Source: Negadavirga shengliensis (lineage in GTDB: Bacteria; Bacteroidota; Bacteroidia; Cytophagales; Cyclobacteriaceae). Taken from it: a stretch of 64,000 bases of DNA. Positions 1-7,075 of the stretch are shown here, piece by piece. The DNA is taken from contig NZ_JBHSJJ010000001.1 of assembly GCF_042652345.1 (NCBI RefSeq), positions 682,001-746,000 on the forward strand, given 5' to 3'. A program made the translations under genes and the position numbers. Below the pieces are notes generated by a model, which saw only the letters and a list, made by a program, of their open reading frames with translations, did no database searches and was not told the DNA's origin. Each line of letters opens with the position of its first letter. The stretch's first letter is position 1.

Positions 1-467
1 AGTAACATGACCCCATTTAGCTTTAATACCCGGAGGGCTTCGCGCAGGGTGGCCAAGTTTTGTTCCATGTCCAGATGATGCAGCATAAACGATGAAAAAA
101 CCCGGTCAAAATTCAAGTCAGGATAGGGTAGATTATCAGAAAAGCCTTTGTCTAAAGAGATCTGAAAGCCGGCTTTTTTCGCCTTCCATCTGGCCAAAGC
201 CAGCGCATGGGAATCAGGGTCTAAACCTATAATCTCTATGTCAGGATATCGCTGCTTAATGTTTAAAATCAGCGTGCCGGTGCCACAACCGATATCCAAC
301 GCCTTATGACCTTCCTGTAATCGGGCCAATTCAATTAGTTTTCTCCGGTTTTTATTGACACCAAATAATTTGGAAAGAGGGTCATAAAGGCCTAAAAGCC
401 ATTTTTTGCCTGCAGGGGGAAGATGCTTTCTTCCATTTCCCGCAGTGGTGTGCTGTATTTCTCTCAT
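1..467 (-). CDS. Class I SAM-dependent methyltransferase (3' end cut by window edge)
   Basis: Reading the minus strand from an ATG at 467 gives an open frame that runs off the left edge. It contains a glycine-rich SAM-binding motif (ALDIGCGTGTL) about 60 residues in, followed by an acidic strand end (IIGLDPDS) and a later FSSFMLHHLDM segment. This is the order of motif I, motif II and post-motif in Rossmann-fold methyltransferases of the UbiE/Methyltransf_11-25 type. The substrate cannot be told from the visible part. The gene is co-directional with the regulator upstream at 538-1686, with a 70-bp gap. The fold assignment is firm; the function beyond methyl transfer is open. Confidence 0.8.
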   Translation of the reverse strand, partial: MREIQHTTAGNGRKHLPPAGKKWLLGLYDPLSKLFGVNKNRRKLIELARLQEGHKALDIGCGTGTLILNIKQRYPDIEIIGLDPDSHALALARWKAKKAGFQISLDKGFSDNLPYPDLNFDRVFSSFMLHHLDMEQNLATLREALRVLKLNGVML

Positions 468-537
468 GGGAAGAATAATTGGTATGGTGCAAAAATCCCC
501 AAGATATTCATCCCGATATTGTAAAATATTTACCGTT

Positions 538-1686
538 TCAGCGCATACGGATAAATCTTGAACAGGTGTTACCGGACTCCATATATCTGCCGGGGCTCAT
601 ACCCATAAAATGAGAAAAGTCCTTGATAAAGTGGGCCTGATCATGGTACTGATGCCGGTAGACCACATCCATCCAATCCGGGTTTTTGTCAGCCAGCTGA
701 AGTTTTTCCATAATCCCGGCAAACCGCATAATGCGTTGTAGGTATTTGGGAGTTGTACCCACGTGTTTTTTGAAAAGTTGGATCAGGTGTTTCTGCGAAT
801 ACCCCGTTTTCTTTATCAAAAAAGCATAAGGTTGGTTTATATTGGCGATCATATAATCTATGACGGCGTTTTTCTGAAAATCCTGCTTTTTCAATTCCAA
901 AAGTAGAAATCGGTCAATCAGGGAAAATATTTCCTGCGGATCTTCATGCTCTCCGATTTTTTCCCGCAAATGGGCAATTTTTTTCCCAAAGAGGGCTGCC
1001 CCGTCAGTGATTTTATCCGACAGTTCCGATTGGGAGATGCCTGTAAAGGCATAAAGCGCGCCAATACGGAATCTCACCATGATCGTTCTTTCATTCGGAG
1101 AAACTTGGTGAGATAAATATTGATTCTGCATGCCCATTACCGAGGTGCCACCACAAACCGTCCTATCGGCTTCGTTTCGGGAGACCCATCTGGATTGTCC
1201 GTCGTTGAGGTGGATTAACAATTGTGTCATTCCATCCGGTATTACCCTTTCCCAGCTATAATCAGGCCGCCTTCCATGATAGTAAGTAATGCTTTCAATA
1301 TATTGGTTGAGCGGATATAGGGGTTTATGTACCTTGATGACCAGATCCCGCTCAGTCAACTCCGTTAATTCATGTATCATGTTTTGATGCCTGGTGGGAA
1401 AAGCCTGAGGGGCATTGACAGTGATCCCGGTCGTTGCTCTCAATCCATCGGTTTTTCCGTTCAGCTCGTGCTGGATTCTTTGTTTTTGGTAGTTTTGCAA
1501 TAGTTCGATTTCATCCATGGAGAATAAGCCACCCCATTGCAACAGGAGCCTTTTAGATGGAATTTGTTTACCGGATTCAATATCCATTAAAAGACTGGAA
1601 CGGATTTCCAGGTATTCTGCTACCTTTTCTAAAGAAAGTCTCCGGTGCTCCCTGATTTTTCGTAAATAGAGACCGAGTTTGAACAT
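538..1686 (-). CDS. Transcriptional regulator with N-terminal XRE-like HTH and C-terminal AraC HTH
   Basis: The 382-residue protein has two different DNA-binding regions. Residues 1-60 (LRKIREHRRLSLEKVAEYLEI, then a DIESGKQIPS segment) look like a Cro/C1 (XRE) helix-turn-helix. Residues about 115-240 resemble the sensor half found before AraC domains (VIPDGMTQLLIHL; later MVRFRIGALYAFTG). Residues about 275-370 are an AraC/XylS double helix-turn-helix with the usual TTPKYLQRIMRF and DQAHFIKDFSHFMGMSPGRY signatures. AraC regulators usually act on neighbouring genes; the adjacent methyltransferase is the nearest candidate target. The start is the first ATG in frame and carries the XRE part in full. 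The ligand is unknown. Confidence 0.8.
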   Translation of the reverse strand: MFKLGLYLRKIREHRRLSLEKVAEYLEIRSSLLMDIESGKQIPSKRLLLQWGGLFSMDEIELLQNYQKQRIQHELNGKTDGLRATTGITVNAPQAFPTRHQNMIHELTELTERDLVIKVHKPLYPLNQYIESITYYHGRRPDYSWERVIPDGMTQLLIHLNDGQSRWVSRNEADRTVCGGTSVMGMQNQYLSHQVSPNERTIMVRFRIGALYAFTGISQSELSDKITDGAALFGKKIAHLREKIGEHEDPQEIFSLIDRFLLLELKKQDFQKNAVIDYMIANINQPYAFLIKKTGYSQKHLIQLFKKHVGTTPKYLQRIMRFAGIMEKLQLADKNPDWMDVVYRHQYHDQAHFIKDFSHFMGMSPGRYMESGNTCSRFIRMR

Positions 1687-1845
1687 GGATTCGAATTAAA
1701 TTATATTTTTTTATCCCAAAATGCGGTACCTAATCTCTTGTCAAGGTAAGCATCTATTTCGTAATCCCATTGTAAAAATTTTACCGGGTTTGCCTCCACC
1801 TAATTGATCTGATCTTTTATGGGAACTTTCCGTAGGTTTCCTTAT

Positions 1846-1875
1846 AAAAAAACCCTTAAAGATTATCTTTAAGGG
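1846..1875 (-). terminator. Rho-independent terminator of the first metallopeptidase-like lipoprotein
   Basis: On the minus strand a perfect 10-bp stem (arms 1866-1875 and 1853-1862, 3-nt loop) is followed directly by seven Ts (1852-1846). It lies just after the stop of the lipoprotein gene at 1902-2912. Confidence 0.85.
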
Positions 1876-1901
1876 GAAGTAGGGGTTTTAGAAGGGTTGA
1901 G

Positions 1902-2912
1902 TCATTTTGTTAACACTTGCTTCATGGCATCTATAAAAGAAGGTTCCGGAACTTCATTTTCCAATACCAGCATTACAAAATGCTCCGCCAGTATTTCTTC
2001 CGGATGCAAGGTGTACGTGGTGTTGGTACCGATTTTTTGCTTCAGGTCGGTAGCCGCCGCAAAGTTCCTTAAGACCGGCATGTTTTCCACCAGCTTGGCC
2101 TGTTTTTTTGCAGAGACCTCTTCTATATACATGAGCCGTTGCTTCATATAGGTAAAAAACGATCCTCCGTCCCACTCTTCTTCAGAAATCAAAATAAATA
2201 CTACTTCTTCATCTACATTATCAATTTTGACTGTGATGGTGTGTTCCAAAAAGGGTGCATCGGGATTGGTGATTACCATCTCCCTAATGGCATCAGGATA
2301 GCTGATGCGGTTGCTCTCATGAAAGTTAATGGTTTCATATAGCTCCTTCCTTCGGTCGGGTTTGTGCCGGGTAAGGATATGGAACAGCTCATGCGCGAGA
2401 AAACTTTCCGCGACAATTCCCCTTGCCACAATATAATTTTCCCGTGTGTAAGTGATGGCACCACCCTCTTCCTGCATCGTAGACTTGACCAGGAGGATTT
2501 CAGAAGGGAATTCCAGCTTAAGCCCCATGTTTTCGATTCGGGCCTTTAATGCCAAGATCCGTTCCCTTAGCGTGTTCTTCTCCTCGTCCGTCCATGCCAA
2601 GGCCTGCTGAGAGGCAAAATTCAGATAATCCTCCTCTTTGTTGCTGGCCTTGTTCTTGGTTCTGGAAATCAAATCGAACCTGCTTAACTCCTTCGAGTAT
2701 GAGTCAGAAGTACCCAATCTCTCCCCAGCCTCATCTTGGGGAGCAAAAACTATTCTTGTTCCTGGAATGAAAGGAACCACAATACTCGGATCGCGGTCAA
2801 CCGGATCCTCATCATCGGGATCCTCATTGACCGGTGGGTTGCCGGGCCCATCATCTACGGAACAAGCCATCACCATGGCTGCCATCACGAGGAATATGAA
2901 ATATTTTCTCAT
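1902..2912 (-). CDS. Lipoprotein with HExxH zinc-peptidase-like motif (copy 1)
   Basis: The 336-residue protein starts with a lipoprotein signal (MRKYFIFLVMAAMVMACS; lipobox Cys17), then a Pro/Asp/Glu-rich linker to about residue 45. HELFH at residues 174-178 fits a zinc-metallopeptidase HExxH helix, and EEILAEHF near 305-312 could give the third ligand, as in gluzincins. No family name is assigned from sequence alone, and activity is inferred. It is a close, equal-length paralogue of the protein at 6009-7019, including the promoter. It is probably anchored in the outer membrane or periplasm. It is transcribed alone: it has its own promoter at 2938-2970 and terminator at 1846-1875. Confidence 0.8.
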   Translation of the reverse strand: MRKYFIFLVMAAMVMACSVDDGPGNPPVNEDPDDEDPVDRDPSIVVPFIPGTRIVFAPQDEAGERLGTSDSYSKELSRFDLISRTKNKASNKEEDYLNFASQQALAWTDEEKNTLRERILALKARIENMGLKLEFPSEILLVKSTMQEEGGAITYTRENYIVARGIVAESFLAHELFHILTRHKPDRRKELYETINFHESNRISYPDAIREMVITNPDAPFLEHTITVKIDNVDEEVVFILISEEEWDGGSFFTYMKQRLMYIEEVSAKKQAKLVENMPVLRNFAAATDLKQKIGTNTTYTLHPEEILAEHFVMLVLENEVPEPSFIDAMKQVLTK

Positions 2913-2937
2913 AAAATAAATCTAAAGTTAAACCCAT

Positions 2938-2970
2938 GCAATATACGTTTTTTAGCCTTTAAGATACAAA
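2938..2970 (-). promoter_or_regulatory. Promoter of lipoprotein copy 1
   Basis: On the minus strand TTTG (2970-2967) is followed after 21 nt by TATATTGC (2945-2938). This resembles the Bacteroidota TTTG / TAnnTTTG promoter, with a changed 3' end. The same two boxes with the same 21-nt gap stand before the paralogue at 7043-7075. Confidence 0.55.
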
Positions 2971-3206
2971 AATAATTATATAAAATCGTTATGTAATCTT
3001 TTATTTATTGAATATCAAGACACTCCATGAATCGCTTTTTTGGGAGAACTTTTTTATCGATCATACCGCTCAAAAGACACCGATATAAGGAATTAGTTTC
3101 AATTTTTTCTAGTAAAGTCTGTCCAATTGCTCTATGCTCATTTGTCATCCCTATAGATATTTTAATTAATTTGCTGAAAGGCAATCCAATTTAAAAAGTT
3201 AATGAT

Positions 3207-3569
3207 ATGAATGAATTCATGTTGATTTTCCGGCATCAGGATGGCAAAGCCGTCGCTTCTCCGGAACAGATCCAGGTATGGATGAAACAGACAATGGACT
3301 GGATTGACACCATAGCTGCCCAAGGGAAGTTTGTTGAAGGCAACGGTCTTCCTTTTGAAGATGCCCATGTGGTAATGGCCACAAAAGATGACAAGGTGGT
3401 TACCAATGGCCCTTTTGGTGACATCAAGGAAACGCTGGGAGGATATATTATCGTCAAAGCCGATTCTGTAGAAGAGGCAGTGGCATTTGCCAAAGGTTCT
3501 CCCGTATTGCAAGGGGAAGGTAACAGCGTGGAAGTAAGAAAAATCGCCAGAGGGGGCGATGACCATTAG
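3207..3569 (+). CDS. YciI-like (DGPF/YCII) family protein
   Basis: The 120-residue protein matches the YCII/DGPF family: MNEFMLIFRHQDGK at the start, GNGLPF near residue 48, NGPFGDIKE in place of the family DGPF core, then GGYIIVKADSVEEAVAFAKG and a closing EVRKI. The dimeric ferredoxin-like fold is family knowledge; its reaction is not established. It sits 74 bp upstream of an ECF42-type sigma factor, and this pairing of DGPF proteins with ECF42 is well known, so it is probably a target or partner of that sigma factor. The start is the ATG that gives the usual family N-terminus. Confidence 0.9.
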   Translation: MNEFMLIFRHQDGKAVASPEQIQVWMKQTMDWIDTIAAQGKFVEGNGLPFEDAHVVMATKDDKVVTNGPFGDIKETLGGYIIVKADSVEEAVAFAKGSPVLQGEGNSVEVRKIARGGDDH

Positions 3570-3643
3570 GTAGGGAACCGCCGGGATGCAGCTCAATGCA
3601 TCCCGGTCTCCTTTAACTCTATAGAAACCAATTGGAGTTTTAG

Positions 3644-4882
3644 ATGAAGCATACGGACCTTTTGCCCCATTTATTCAGGACAGAATACCGAAAAATCGCT
3701 TCTGTCCTCTGCAAAAATTTTGGTATTGACCATATAGAAGCTGCAGAGGATATAGCGAGTGAAACATTTTTAGCTGCTTATGAAAACTGGACTTATAAAG
3801 GAATACCTGATTATCCCACGGCATGGTTGTATGCAGTGGCCAAAAACAAGGCAAAAAATTACCTGAACCGGGAGAAGTTGTTTTCGGAGAAGATAAAGGC
3901 GCATGTTCTTGCCAATGGCGCTGATAGGGTAAAAGAAGACGTGGAATGGTCAGCGGAAAACATCACTGACAGCCAGTTGCAGATGTTATTTGCGATCTGC
4001 CGGCCCTCCATTCCGGTGGATGCTCAAATTGGTCTCGCCCTGCGCATCCTTTGTGGTTTTGGAATAGAAGAGATTGCCAATGCGTTCCTTACCAACAAGG
4101 AAACAATCAATAAACGGTTATTCAGAGCCAAACAGAAACTCCGACAGGAAAATGTGAAAATAAGGTTTCCGGACGCTGATGAGGTGGATAAAAGGCTGGA
4201 CACGGTAATGACCACGCTTTATCTGTTATTTAATGAAGGCTATTATTCCGAAAGCAACGATGAAGTGCTTAGAGAAGAGCTTTGCTTGGAGGCCATGCGG
4301 CTTGTACTCATGTTAATAGAAAACCACAAGACCAACCGCCCTTTTATCAACGCCCTTATGGCCCTGATGTGTTTCCATGCTTCACGTTTTCCGGCCAGAA
4401 AGAACCAAATGGGAGAACTGATCCTTTATGACAATCAGGACGTCTCCTTGTGGAACCAGGAGCTGATTGCTAAGGGCGTTTACTATCTCCACCTGGCATC
4501 CGTGGGAAATTCCCTCTCCAGGTACCATCTGGAGGCTGGAATTGCCTATTGGCATACTCAGAAACCTGATTCTGCTGTGAAATGGAAAAATATTCTCAAA
4601 TTATACGATCATCTGTTGGAAATTGCGGATATGCCTATCGCAGCACTCAACAGAATTTTAGCGCTTTCGAAAGTCAGCGGAAAGGAAGCAGCTATTGTGC
4701 AAGCAGAATCCCTCAAGTTAGAAGCCAATCCTTATTACCACAGGTTACTGGGCGAGCTTTATATCGACGTGGATCTGAAAAAGGCCAGGTCCAATCTGGA
4801 AAAAGCCCTGGATTATGCCCGCACGGCTAAAGACAAGCAAATCATTGCGCAAAGAATTTTGAGCGTAGAAAAAGAAGGCTAA
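3644..4882 (+). CDS. ECF42-type RNA polymerase sigma factor
   Basis: The 412-residue protein begins with sigma region 2 (residues about 8-80, EAAEDIASETFLAAYENW and PTAWLYAVAKNKA), followed by region 4 (about 120-180, FGIEEIANAFLTNKETINKRLFRAKQKLR). The long C-terminal part (about 185-410) contains LFNEGYY and ends in TPR-like helices (ALNRILALSKVSGKEAA, YHRLLGELYIDVDLKKARSNLEKAL). This is the ECF42 layout, in which the C-terminal extension is thought to replace a separate anti-sigma factor. The DGPF-type gene directly upstream is the typical genomic partner. The signal it responds to is unknown. Confidence 0.92.
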   Translation: MKHTDLLPHLFRTEYRKIASVLCKNFGIDHIEAAEDIASETFLAAYENWTYKGIPDYPTAWLYAVAKNKAKNYLNREKLFSEKIKAHVLANGADRVKEDVEWSAENITDSQLQMLFAICRPSIPVDAQIGLALRILCGFGIEEIANAFLTNKETINKRLFRAKQKLRQENVKIRFPDADEVDKRLDTVMTTLYLLFNEGYYSESNDEVLREELCLEAMRLVLMLIENHKTNRPFINALMALMCFHASRFPARKNQMGELILYDNQDVSLWNQELIAKGVYYLHLASVGNSLSRYHLEAGIAYWHTQKPDSAVKWKNILKLYDHLLEIADMPIAALNRILALSKVSGKEAAIVQAESLKLEANPYYHRLLGELYIDVDLKKARSNLEKALDYARTAKDKQIIAQRILSVEKEG

Positions 4883-4922
4883 GAGTAGTTTCCCGGGTTT
4901 TTACTCAGAAATTTTTTTCACC

Positions 4923-4948
4923 AATTATGGAATGATCATTCCATAATT
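4923..4948. promoter_or_regulatory. 26-bp perfect palindrome, likely TetR operator
   Basis: Positions 4923-4948 read identically on both strands, centred on GATC with GGAATGATCATTCC as the core. It lies 38 bp upstream of the TetR-family start at 4987, where an autoregulatory operator is expected. The palindrome is seen directly; binding by this TetR is inferred. Confidence 0.75.
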
Positions 4949-4986
4949 TATTTTATTTGATTGATTACAAATTACTTCTGTTCATT

Positions 4987-5570
4987 ATGGCAAGACCCGT
5001 TGAATTTGACAAAAGGAAATATTGGATAAAACCATGAACCTCTTTTGGAGCAAGGGCTATTTTGACACCTCTGCCCAGGATATTGTGGACACTATTGAAC
5101 TGAGCAGATCCAGTATTTACAATACTTTCAAGGACAAGAAGACGCTTTTTATCGCATCGCTGCGACATTATATCGATAAGGAGTCAAAAGGTCTTCTCGA
5201 GATTTTATCGGCCAGTAAACCCCACCCTTCCAGTATCCGAAGGCTTATGGAATTGGTGGTGGAGTCATCTCTTAACAAATCATGTCCAAAAGGCTGTTTT
5301 TTGGTGAACACCGTAACCCAATTAGCGGCTACTGATATCGAAATCAACCAGATTGTCACCGCAAACATTGATGAAGTGGCCACGGCTTTTCAGGATTTTA
5401 TTGAAAAAGCACAGCGACAGGGCAGTATAAGCCTGCACAAAAACGCCCGCGGGCTTGCCATAATTCTTTTTCACCAGATGACGGCTATCCGGGTAACCAG
5501 TAAGGTGATTTCTGATAAATTTTTTTTCACGCAAAACATTGATACCATGATGGAATTGTTTAACTCATAA
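4987..5570 (+). pseudogene. TetR/AcrR family regulator, frameshifted near the 5' end
   Basis: From ATG 4987 the reading MARPVEFDK is a typical TetR start, but the frame then breaks. The remaining protein (MNLFWSKGYFDTSAQDIV ... LSRSSIYNTFKDKKTLF) continues in another frame from 5022, with a TGA just upstream in that frame. Adding one A to the A4 run at 4,999-5,010 joins the two frames into a normal TetR N-terminus (DKKEILDKTMNLFW). So either one base was lost in this strain or the sequence has an error. If ATG 5022 is used, the first HTH helix is missing. The ligand-binding part (to residue 182 of the open part) looks intact. A perfect palindrome lies upstream at 4923-4948. Confidence 0.75.
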
Positions 5571-5581
5571 TTTCTATAAAA

Positions 5582-5866
5582 ATGGCAACCAAAGGACAAA
5601 CTATCACAAACACCAAAACAGGGGAAAAAATCACCTGGATGGAAACCGCGAAAGATACCGATGGAAAAAGATTGGTATTCGATTTTGAAGTAAAACCAAA
5701 GGGAAAACTTCCCGTTGTGCATTTTCATCCTTATCAGCAGGATACTTTTACCATAAAAGGGGGCATTTTTGCCATTAAGTTAAAGAAAATACTATCCGAA
5801 GTACAGCGAGCACGTAAATTTCTCCATAAAGGATTCTTTGACTTCTTTTGGATAATGAAGGGCTAG
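5582..5866 (+). pseudogene. Cupin-domain protein, 3' truncated
   Basis: The first 65 or so of 94 residues look like the start of a small cupin: KTGEKITWMETAKDTDGKRLVFDFEVKPKG, then VVHFHPYQQDTFTIKGGIFAIKL, which carries the HxH and E/Q metal-site strand. After about 5785 the reading frame no longer resembles a cupin (KKILSEVQRARKFL and on) and stops, so the second half of the barrel is missing. The break is close to two short repeats at 5911-5949 and may mark a deletion or insertion scar. It follows the TetR gene by 11 bp and was probably its target. Confidence 0.6.
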
Positions 5867-5910
5867 ATGAGCTGTTTGGAAATTTAGGAAACGGGAAGTT
5901 GACGTTGTTC

Positions 5911-5949
5911 GGGATTCCGGTGTAAAATACCGAAAGGGATTCCGGTGTA
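5911..5949. repeat. Two copies of a 14-bp repeat downstream of the broken cupin
   Basis: GGGATTCCGGTGTA occurs at 5911-5924 and 5936-5949 with a 25-bp period. Between and over them a small CGGT/ACCG hairpin can form. No gene was recognised here. The repeats may be the end of a lost mobile element, but no transposase reading frame supports this. Confidence 0.6.
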
Positions 5950-5950
5950 T

Positions 5951-5988
5951 AAAAAATCCCTCAAGAGGAAATTTCTCTCAAGGGATTT
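5951..5988 (-). terminator. Terminator of lipoprotein copy 2
   Basis: On the minus strand an 8-bp stem (5981-5988 with 5954-5961), with an inner 4-bp stem after a small mismatch, is followed by a T run (5956-5951 overlapping the stem end). It lies just past the stop of the gene at 6009-7019. Confidence 0.75.
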
Positions 5989-6008
5989 GTAGTACAAATA
6001 AAATAAGC

Positions 6009-7019
6009 TTATTTGGTCAGCACCTCTTTCATGGCATCTATAAACGAGGGTTCGGGCACGTCTTCTTGAAGCACCAGCATGACAAAATGCTCGGCCAGAA
6101 TTTCTTCGGGATGCAAGGTGTATGTGGTATTGTTACCGATCTTTTGCTTGAGGTCAGAAGCTGCCGCGAAATTTCTCAGGACCGGCATATTATTCACTAA
6201 GATAGCCTTTTTGTTTTCATTGCCCCCCTCTACATACATTAGCCTTTGCTTCATGTAGGTGAAGAAGGATCCACCGTCCCATTCCTCTTCGGAGATCAGG
6301 ATGAATACTACTTCTTCATCTTGATTATCAATTTTGACGGTGATGGTATGCTCAAGGAACGGAGCGTCAGGGTTGGTAATGATCATGTCCCGTATGGCTG
6401 GGGGATATTCGATCCGGTTGCTTTCGTGGAAATTAATGGTGGCGAAAAGGTCATTCCTTCTCTCAGGCTTGTGCCGGGTAAGTATATGGAACAGCTCATG
6501 AATCAGGTAATTTTCCGAAACAAGTCCCCTGACAACCATGTAGTTTTCACGCGTATAACTGATTGCCCCCCCTTCTTCGTTCATGCTGGATTTGATCAAA
6601 AGAATTTCCTCTGGAAACTCCAGCTTTAGACCCAGGTTTTCGATCTTGGTTTTCACACCCAGAATTCTTTCTCGCAAGGCGTTTTTTTCTTCTTCGTTCC
6701 ATTCCAGAGCCTGCTGTGAGGCAAATTCCAGGTAATCTTCTTCTTTCGAACTTTCCTTATTTTTTGTCCGGGATTCCAGGTCAAATTTACTGAGCGACTT
6801 GGTGTAGGTATCTGAAGTACCAAGCCTTTCTGAAGCCTCGTCCTTGGGCGCAAAAACAATAGTGGTGCCTTCAATAAAAGGAACCTCAATGTCAGGATCC
6901 CGGTTACTGGGATTTTCACCGTTCGGCTCTTCATTGATCGGAGCTGTGCCTGGCCCGTCATCAACAGAACATGCAGCAAAAAAGGCCACCATCAAAATAA
7001 ACAAAAGGGATTTTTTCAT
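6009..7019 (-). CDS. Lipoprotein with HExxH zinc-peptidase-like motif (copy 2)
   Basis: This 336-residue protein is a close paralogue of the one at 1902-2912, colinear along its whole length. It has a lipoprotein signal (MVAFFAACS), an acidic/proline linker, HELFH near residues 174-178 and EEILAEHF near 305-312. The stretches with metal-binding residues and the EEEWDGGSFFTYMKQRLMY block are identical in both copies, so both are likely functional. The gene starts 56 bp after the NRPS stop but has its own promoter (7043-7075) and terminator (5951-5988). A role in handling a peptide outside the cell is possible, but only its position beside the NRPS suggests it. Confidence 0.8.
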   Translation of the reverse strand: MKKSLLFILMVAFFAACSVDDGPGTAPINEEPNGENPSNRDPDIEVPFIEGTTIVFAPKDEASERLGTSDTYTKSLSKFDLESRTKNKESSKEEDYLEFASQQALEWNEEEKNALRERILGVKTKIENLGLKLEFPEEILLIKSSMNEEGGAISYTRENYMVVRGLVSENYLIHELFHILTRHKPERRNDLFATINFHESNRIEYPPAIRDMIITNPDAPFLEHTITVKIDNQDEEVVFILISEEEWDGGSFFTYMKQRLMYVEGGNENKKAILVNNMPVLRNFAAASDLKQKIGNNTTYTLHPEEILAEHFVMLVLQEDVPEPSFIDAMKEVLTK

Positions 7020-7042
7020 ATGTTCAATCTATTAAAATTGTT

Positions 7043-7075
7043 GCAATATACATTTTAAACACAATAAAATACAAA
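7043..7075 (-). promoter_or_regulatory. Promoter of lipoprotein copy 2
   Basis: TTTG (7075-7072) and TATATTGC (7050-7043) on the minus strand are 21 nt apart, as before copy 1. The boxes fill the short gap between the NRPS stop at 7076 and the lipoprotein start, so the lipoprotein need not depend on NRPS readthrough. Confidence 0.55.

Noticed and set aside
1902..2919. Several short plus-strand frames opposite the first lipoprotein
   Set aside because: They mirror similar frames opposite the paralogue at 6009-7019, as expected from duplicated coding DNA, and have no domains.
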